Part shown: positions 59,180 to 64,000 of the stretch, piece by piece
Layout: each line of letters opens with the position of its first letter
How positions within the stretch are numbered: the first letter of the stretch is position 1
From: Treponema sp. UBA1747
GTDB taxonomy: Bacteria > Spirochaetota > Spirochaetia > Treponematales > Treponemataceae
Length of the DNA stretch: 64,000 nucleotides
Direction of reading: 5' to 3'
NCBI GenBank assembly: GCA_002315375.1
Contig: DCHR01000008.1
Coordinates: 9,440 to 73,439, forward strand
Position numbers and translations under genes: made by a program
Notes under the pieces: generated by a model
Databases searched by the model: none
Told to the model about the DNA's origin: nothing
Seen by the model: the letters and a program-made list of their open reading frames with translations, nothing else

Positions 59180-61522
59180 TTAGTTATTATAGTCGAGAGA
59201 AAATTTAGGAAGCGTCAGGAACGGCGTATAAACTATATCAAGTTCATTGTTTTCATTCTGATATAAAACGCTGTCCAGAACAGAAATTCCGGAATCAATA
59301 TACAAAGGTTTTTTGGTTTCACCCAGTGCAGGCTTTCTGTATTCACTGCCTGCTTCAGGTGCTGTTCCTGTAAACGGAGTATCCCGGTCAATGTCAGGAA
59401 GAAGTCTTGAATAATCGCCGGAATTGTTCCAGTACATATAACCGTGGTCTACAGAATCACGGACACCAAAAATCTGTTTCTGAATATAGTCTGCATCATA
59501 ATACAAACGGTCATAGCTTACATTCAGGTAGAAAGCCTGAACCCACGGACGGATAATGGCACGGTTGCGGCAGATAACAGTATTACGGAAGGTTCCATAA
59601 TAATAGATGCGGTAAGTACGGTCTGCAGCCGGAGCATAATTCAGGAATGTCTGTTCAAAGTGACTCGGATAGAACATTGGTCCGATTACATCAACATATT
59701 CGCAGAGAGTTTCGGCATCCTGTCCCGTGCGGGTTCCTGAACGGTACCAGCCGTTGGCTCCATAAATATCAATTCCAATCGGAGCGTTAATGTTTTCGCG
59801 GGCATAAGAAAGGAAAGAAATCAAGGCCGACTCCTTGTCCATTCCTTTATCCTGCCAGCGGTACTGGGCATTTCTAAGGTTGTAGCCGTCTGTCGGGAAA
59901 CGGATATAGTCAAACTGAATTTCATCAAATCCTCTTGAAATCAGTTCATTTGCAATCTGAACGTTATATTCCCAGACTTCCTGACAGTATTCATCAACCC
60001 AGTTTTCATCATAATAAACCGGAGTTTTCTTGATTACTGTTCCATTTTCATCTTTTTCTTCGTCGTAATCTTTTATTCCAACCCAGGGTCTGTTGTTTAC
60101 TCTGTCCCAGACCGCATATTTTCCGCCGCCGAAAGAAGCCAGATTTTTGTCCTTGAAAACAACAATGCGGGCAATCAGGTAAATATCATCCTTTTTGAAA
60201 TCTTCCACAAAATCATCAAGTTTCATGGCATACATGGAAGTTTTTGCCTTTTTCAGAACACTGGCATCTTTGGAATCGTAACGGAGAAGTCCATAGTCAT
60301 CCTTCATATCAATAACCATACTGTTCAGCTTGTTATCGGTAAGGATTTTTTTAATTGCGGCACGGCCTTCAGGAGTACGGCACTTGTAGGCTGATGCATA
60401 AATGGATTTTTTTCCGTCTGCAATTTCTGCATAAGGAGAGTTTACCGTTCCGGGATACAAAAGCCATAATTCATTCAAAGTAAGAGGAATTCTGAAGCCG
60501 CTTCTTGATGACGGAATATAGGCAGTATTAACCATTCCCTGAACAGCACTGAAAGCTTTATGCCACTGGGAAATTGCACTTGGAATTCCCGGTGAATCCA
60601 GGGAATGAACATCAACTGAACCAAAACCTTCTACAGTTGTGAACATAAGAACATTTCCAACCATAGAAAGTCCGTCTATTACATTCAGCACTTCTTTATC
60701 TTTATAAATCAGCTCTGCCTTCTTTTCTTCCCAGTTGAACCGGTAAATGCGTGGAAGATAAGTCTGGGAAACATAGATTTCAGATGTTACCTGACCTTCT
60801 ATTCCCGATTTATTCACAACCAGAATGTCCGAGATTTCATCTACAGTTGTAAGTGACGGCATGCACTCAAAGCCTTCATCTACATCATTCCAGTTAATTT
60901 TTGCATCATCAGGGAAACAATAAGAAAAGCCCAGAAGCGGATGACTCATGAATACTACAGATTTATTATCAATTGTTGCCACTGCAACAGCCTTGATTCC
61001 CGGAGTAATCATGCTCATTGAGCCCAGAGCCTTCCAGCTGCGGCCTGCATCCCGGGAAAAATAAACCTGTTTTTTTGTTGCGACGACTATTTCATTCTGA
61101 TTAAGAGGATTTACAGCAAAATCTTCCAAAGTATTGATCTGCTGTTCTGTCCAGGTTTTTGTTCCGTCATACTTTTTTACTGTAAGGAAAGGAAGTCCTT
61201 CATTTCGCTCTTCGAATTTCTTCAAATCTGCAGAATAAATAATTCCTTTGGCAGTGCGGAGGAACCAGCCTTCATCCTGAGAACCCCTCTTTTCCACATG
61301 GATAATCTGGTCAACACGGCCTTCTGTCCAGAGAGGAATGGCGTTATTCGAGTTTGTAACCCGAAATAAACCTTTGTCCGAACCTACCAGAAGGTGGGAT
61401 GTTTCCTTTTCGGCAGATGCCGTCACTTCAGGAAGCTCATAGAGAGGTTTGATGCTCTGCGCCGCCAGTGGAGCTGTGCCCAGAACTAATGCGAGTACGA
61501 AAATGAGAATAGTCATATTCAT
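59180..61522 (-). CDS. DUF4015-type putative glycoside hydrolase, secreted
   Basis: 780 residues from the ATG at 61522 (MNMTILIFVLALVLG signal peptide, ends PLAAQS); an in-frame start at 61651 overlaps the upstream terminator and is rejected; the ATG at 61516 is an alternative. N-terminal 300 residues look like a beta-propeller with BNR-type repeats (SRDAGRSWKALG). Residues about 350-680 are a TIM barrel of the DUF4015 family: DMKDDYGLLRYDS, ISRGFDEIQFDYIRFPTDG and IGIDIYGANGWY. Acts outside the cytoplasm on an unknown polysaccharide. Confidence 0.85.
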   Translation of the reverse strand: MNMTILIFVLALVLGTAPLAAQSIKPLYELPEVTASAEKETSHLLVGSDKGLFRVTNSNNAIPLWTEGRVDQIIHVEKRGSQDEGWFLRTAKGIIYSADLKKFEERNEGLPFLTVKKYDGTKTWTEQQINTLEDFAVNPLNQNEIVVATKKQVYFSRDAGRSWKALGSMSMITPGIKAVAVATIDNKSVVFMSHPLLGFSYCFPDDAKINWNDVDEGFECMPSLTTVDEISDILVVNKSGIEGQVTSEIYVSQTYLPRIYRFNWEEKKAELIYKDKEVLNVIDGLSMVGNVLMFTTVEGFGSVDVHSLDSPGIPSAISQWHKAFSAVQGMVNTAYIPSSRSGFRIPLTLNELWLLYPGTVNSPYAEIADGKKSIYASAYKCRTPEGRAAIKKILTDNKLNSMVIDMKDDYGLLRYDSKDASVLKKAKTSMYAMKLDDFVEDFKKDDIYLIARIVVFKDKNLASFGGGKYAVWDRVNNRPWVGIKDYDEEKDENGTVIKKTPVYYDENWVDEYCQEVWEYNVQIANELISRGFDEIQFDYIRFPTDGYNLRNAQYRWQDKGMDKESALISFLSYARENINAPIGIDIYGANGWYRSGTRTGQDAETLCEYVDVIGPMFYPSHFEQTFLNYAPAADRTYRIYYYGTFRNTVICRNRAIIRPWVQAFYLNVSYDRLYYDADYIQKQIFGVRDSVDHGYMYWNNSGDYSRLLPDIDRDTPFTGTAPEAGSEYRKPALGETKKPLYIDSGISVLDSVLYQNENNELDIVYTPFLTLPKFSLDYNN

Positions 61523-61616
61523 ATAATCGGAGGAAAATCTTTTGTGTATTAGATTTATTTTATATAGAAGAAAAGGAAGTAAGGAGCCCCTGCGGTAGCG
61601 GAACGGTGCAGAAGCT

Positions 61617-61661
61617 AGAAAAAAAATCCCCCGGCAAAGTTCGCAGTTCATTGCCGGGGGA
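61617..61661 (-). terminator. Rho-independent terminator of the large surface-protein gene
   Basis: TCCCCCGGCAA (61627-61637) pairs with TTGCCGGGGGA (61651-61661); on the minus strand eight T follow. Confidence 0.92.
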
Positions 61662-61715
61662 AAGGAGTGTTTTTATCAATTATGCGCTTTTGCGCTTAAT
61701 TCATGTTTTTTGCGG

Positions 61716-64000
61716 CTATTCCTCGTCACGGAGGAAGTCAAGGGCCAGCATATCAGAGTTATATCCAATAGCGACTTTTGCCGTTCTCTGAGTTCCATTT
61801 TCATAGACACTAGACATTACAGATGTTTTCTGGTCATTTGCTGAATATTTTGCAGGGTCAGTCATTGCATCGAAACATGAATCTGCTCCGTTCTGAATAA
61901 CATAGGCAACTTTTGCAGCCTGCTGTGTATTCAGGAATGCTTTATCCAGATAAGAAATAACCGGTTCATACTGATACCAGTTAGCATTAGCTGCAACATC
62001 ATTATTCAGCTGAATATCAGTCCACATACCTACAGAACTTGTTCCATCAACCAGTATGTAAGAAGCAGAATATGTAGATTCGTTCTTTTCCAGGAAGATG
62101 TAGTAAAGTTTTCCGTTTGATACATCCTGAGCTGCTGCATGAATATTTCCATTTACATCAATTTCTGCACTAACATAACGACCAAAGTCAATGTTTGCAT
62201 CCGGAGTAATATTCTTTGTCTTTGTCCATTCACTTTCTGTTTTATCAGCAGAAGCTGTACCGGATGTATTGCAGATATTTCCTGAAACAGGTGCATAAGA
62301 ATTTCCGTGAGCTACTTCAAGCCAGCGTTTTGTTTCGTTGTAGTAAATGATTACAGGGCAATGATCTGACGGATCAACCATTACATCACTCCATTCACCT
62401 GCTTTTTCTTTAAATGAGGTTGGATTTGTCTGCAAAGTATCCCAACCGGCAACGACCGCATTTCCGGTTTTCATATTATCTGATTCTGCAACACCGGTAG
62501 CCGCATAAGCTTTATTTGGAGCTGTATGCATCAATGGAACAATGTCAGATTTTTCGTTATGACTTCCCCAATGCTGCCAGTTGAAGTTTGCTGCGTGACC
62601 ATTTTCATCAAATCTATGACCGATTTTATATGATGCATACTTCAGACATTTTGCATAAGAATCGTAGTAACTTACATAAAGGTAATCCACACCTTTTACC
62701 TTCTGATTACTGTCTGCCGTTGTGTACTGCAGAGATTCTTCAGGATTATACCATCCGGCAATCTTTGGATTCTTAAACTGTTTAAGAACTTCATCATATC
62801 CGCTAGAAGAATCCCGGGCAGCTGCTTTCGATCCACTGGCACCCTGTCTTTCAATAATATAATATTCCTCTTTTTCACCAATATCCTGACCGAATTTGGC
62901 ATTATAACTACGATCCCACCAGGCACCTTCTTTGGAAATATACAGACCTGTTCCCCAAACGTTGGCAGAGTCACCTGAAATCCAGCTGTCCTGAACAACG
63001 TAATATGGCATACCTGCAACAATTGTGTAATCAAATTCATCTGCAGGAGTCTGGAATGCGGCTTCCGAACTGTTATACATAACATTATCACCATGTCCGC
63101 TATATGTTTTTGTACTGACATGTCCATAAACCTTCAGATCATCTGAAGAATATGCGGCGTAATAATGTCCGGTCTGATTTGTAAGTGTATCAACCTGTGT
63201 ATTTCCACCCGGCTGTTTGTAAATAGCACCACCACCAAGAGTGTCTGCCACCGGCTCATTTCTTACATGTTTTCCAGTTCCAGAACCTGTATCTTTCTGT
63301 TGAATCTTTTTAATTGTTCCTCTGTGAGCATTAATACTTCCGTCAAAAGTTGTATTTACATTCCAAACGCTCAGGTATCTGTCGTCAGTCCAGTAATTTG
63401 CACCGGCTTTAAGGTCACCCTTCTTCCAGTTACCTTCTTCAATATTCCATTTAGTGTTCTGGTTTGTGTTGTTCTGTGTTGCAACACCATCTACCACCAC
63501 TTCAAGGAATGCTGAATAATCTGGAGCAGCAACTTCTATTAATCCGTCACGGACTTTTGTAATATTTTCATCTGCAACACTTGATGCCACAGCACCATTA
63601 GTCTTCTTATAATTAACTGTGTATGTTGAAGAAGCAGAGAAGTTCATACCTTCAATCTGGATAGTTGCTCCGGCCTGAACCGGATAACGTCCAAGGCGTG
63701 AACGTTTAGCACCTGTAATTCCCTTGATATAAGGAACAAAGTCCATAATATAATGAGATGTCTTGTTTGCGCTTAATGTCTGTGTATTTGAAGCATCTGA
63801 TTTATATGGACCTGCTGCTCTTCCGCTTCCTGCATCTGCAGGTGCTTCCGAAGCATCTTCCGCAATTGCATCAACAGTTTTTCCGGTTGCAATTCCATAA
63901 GGAGTCATATCAATCTGGAATCTCCATTCTGCTTCATGACCTTCCTGACTTGGTTTCTTTGTTGTCTTGATTTCAAATCCCTTCCAGTTTACAGGCCAGT
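61716..64000 (-). CDS. Large surface protein with IPT/TIG-like and propeller-like parts, N-terminus cut off
   Basis: At least 761 codons; the frame stays open to the right edge, so the ATG at 63908 is internal. Visible parts: an IPT/TIG-like Ig segment (VQAGATIQIEGMNFSASSTYTV), then a long region rich in Tyr, Trp, Asn and Ser with repeated motifs such as Y-x-x-x-D-x-x-x-x-W and N-x-W-Y-x-Y that suggests beta-propeller blades (DIQLNNDVAANANWYQYEPVISY). No enzyme motif. Probably secreted and surface-attached in treponemes. Function unknown. Confidence 0.75.
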   Translation of the reverse strand, partial: WPVNWKGFEIKTTKKPSQEGHEAEWRFQIDMTPYGIATGKTVDAIAEDASEAPADAGSGRAAGPYKSDASNTQTLSANKTSHYIMDFVPYIKGITGAKRSRLGRYPVQAGATIQIEGMNFSASSTYTVNYKKTNGAVASSVADENITKVRDGLIEVAAPDYSAFLEVVVDGVATQNNTNQNTKWNIEEGNWKKGDLKAGANYWTDDRYLSVWNVNTTFDGSINAHRGTIKKIQQKDTGSGTGKHVRNEPVADTLGGGAIYKQPGGNTQVDTLTNQTGHYYAAYSSDDLKVYGHVSTKTYSGHGDNVMYNSSEAAFQTPADEFDYTIVAGMPYYVVQDSWISGDSANVWGTGLYISKEGAWWDRSYNAKFGQDIGEKEEYYIIERQGASGSKAAARDSSSGYDEVLKQFKNPKIAGWYNPEESLQYTTADSNQKVKGVDYLYVSYYDSYAKCLKYASYKIGHRFDENGHAANFNWQHWGSHNEKSDIVPLMHTAPNKAYAATGVAESDNMKTGNAVVAGWDTLQTNPTSFKEKAGEWSDVMVDPSDHCPVIIYYNETKRWLEVAHGNSYAPVSGNICNTSGTASADKTESEWTKTKNITPDANIDFGRYVSAEIDVNGNIHAAAQDVSNGKLYYIFLEKNESTYSASYILVDGTSSVGMWTDIQLNNDVAANANWYQYEPVISYLDKAFLNTQQAAKVAYVIQNGADSCFDAMTDPAKYSANDQKTSVMSSVYENGTQRTAKVAIGYNSDMLALDFLRDEE

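Noticed and set aside
61523..61651. N-terminal extension of the DUF4015-type protein
   Set aside because: It would start inside the minus-strand terminator stem and push the signal peptide to residue 45.

Overview
The window looks like a piece of a treponeme chromosome (host-associated Treponema or a close relative). Pointers are a single-polypeptide trans-2-enoyl reductase of the FabV/TER type, a BspA-like leucine-rich repeat protein, lipoproteins with short loose lipoboxes, PEGA and beta-barrel envelope proteins, an RsiV-like DUF3298 lipoprotein, and AT-rich spacers between moderately GC genes. No rRNA or tRNA gene was recognised, so the species cannot be fixed from here. Both ends cut genes: pflB on the left and a large surface protein on the right.

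Layout. 0-12.2 kb (mostly minus strand): pyruvate formate-lyase and its activase, a methyltransferase-GNAT fusion, an AraC regulator, an HD-GYP phosphodiesterase, a large uncharacterised protein, then a coupled cluster DUF1538 membrane protein - tandem PII-like protein - BirA, and a dicarboxylate-type symporter. 12.2-20.4 kb: housekeeping genes (NagZ-like glycosidase, TrxB, Cof-type HAD, TrmJ-like and RsmE methyltransferases, WecG-like protein, CtpA protease). 20.6-29.1 kb (all plus strand): MinD/ParA-type ATPase, Lgt, STAS/zinc-ribbon protein, a gene-free AT-rich segment with four perfect DnaA boxes, an operon of two membrane proteins plus a J-domain protein, and GroEL. 29.2-33.9 kb: an accessory-looking block (LRR protein, sigma factor, ParB-like domain, phosphoesterase, orphans, direct repeats). 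33.9-38.1 kb: NusG-II/ApbE/ECF-type transporter operon and a carboxylesterase. 39.4-44.9 kb: larE-larB-larC-nikMN-nikQ-nikO, a complete nickel-pincer cofactor synthesis plus nickel uptake operon behind a structured leader. 44.9-64 kb: TetR-MATE, FabV, L28, LMW phosphatase, HtrA, PEGA/barrel protein, RadC, glucosaminidase lipoprotein, RluA, CotH lipoprotein, PyrE, a DUF4015-type putative glycosidase and a large TIG/propeller-like surface protein.

How the parts work together. pflA/pflB, fabV and the nickel/lar genes suggest a fermentative anaerobe with flexible acyl and possibly lactate (or another NPN-dependent) metabolism. CtpA, HtrA, Lgt, NagZ and several lipoproteins serve the envelope.

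Most notable observations: (1) many genes with no Shine-Dalgarno sequence have a -10 box placed so that transcription would start at or within about two bases of the ATG, suggesting common leaderless mRNAs; (2) an origin-like DnaA-box cluster with parS-like half sites, without dnaA nearby; (3) a leader before larE with mutually exclusive terminator/antiterminator pairings, a candidate riboswitch or attenuator; (4) a dispersed GGGGACAGACCCC repeat family, in tandem between two divergent promoters and once in frame inside a coding linker.
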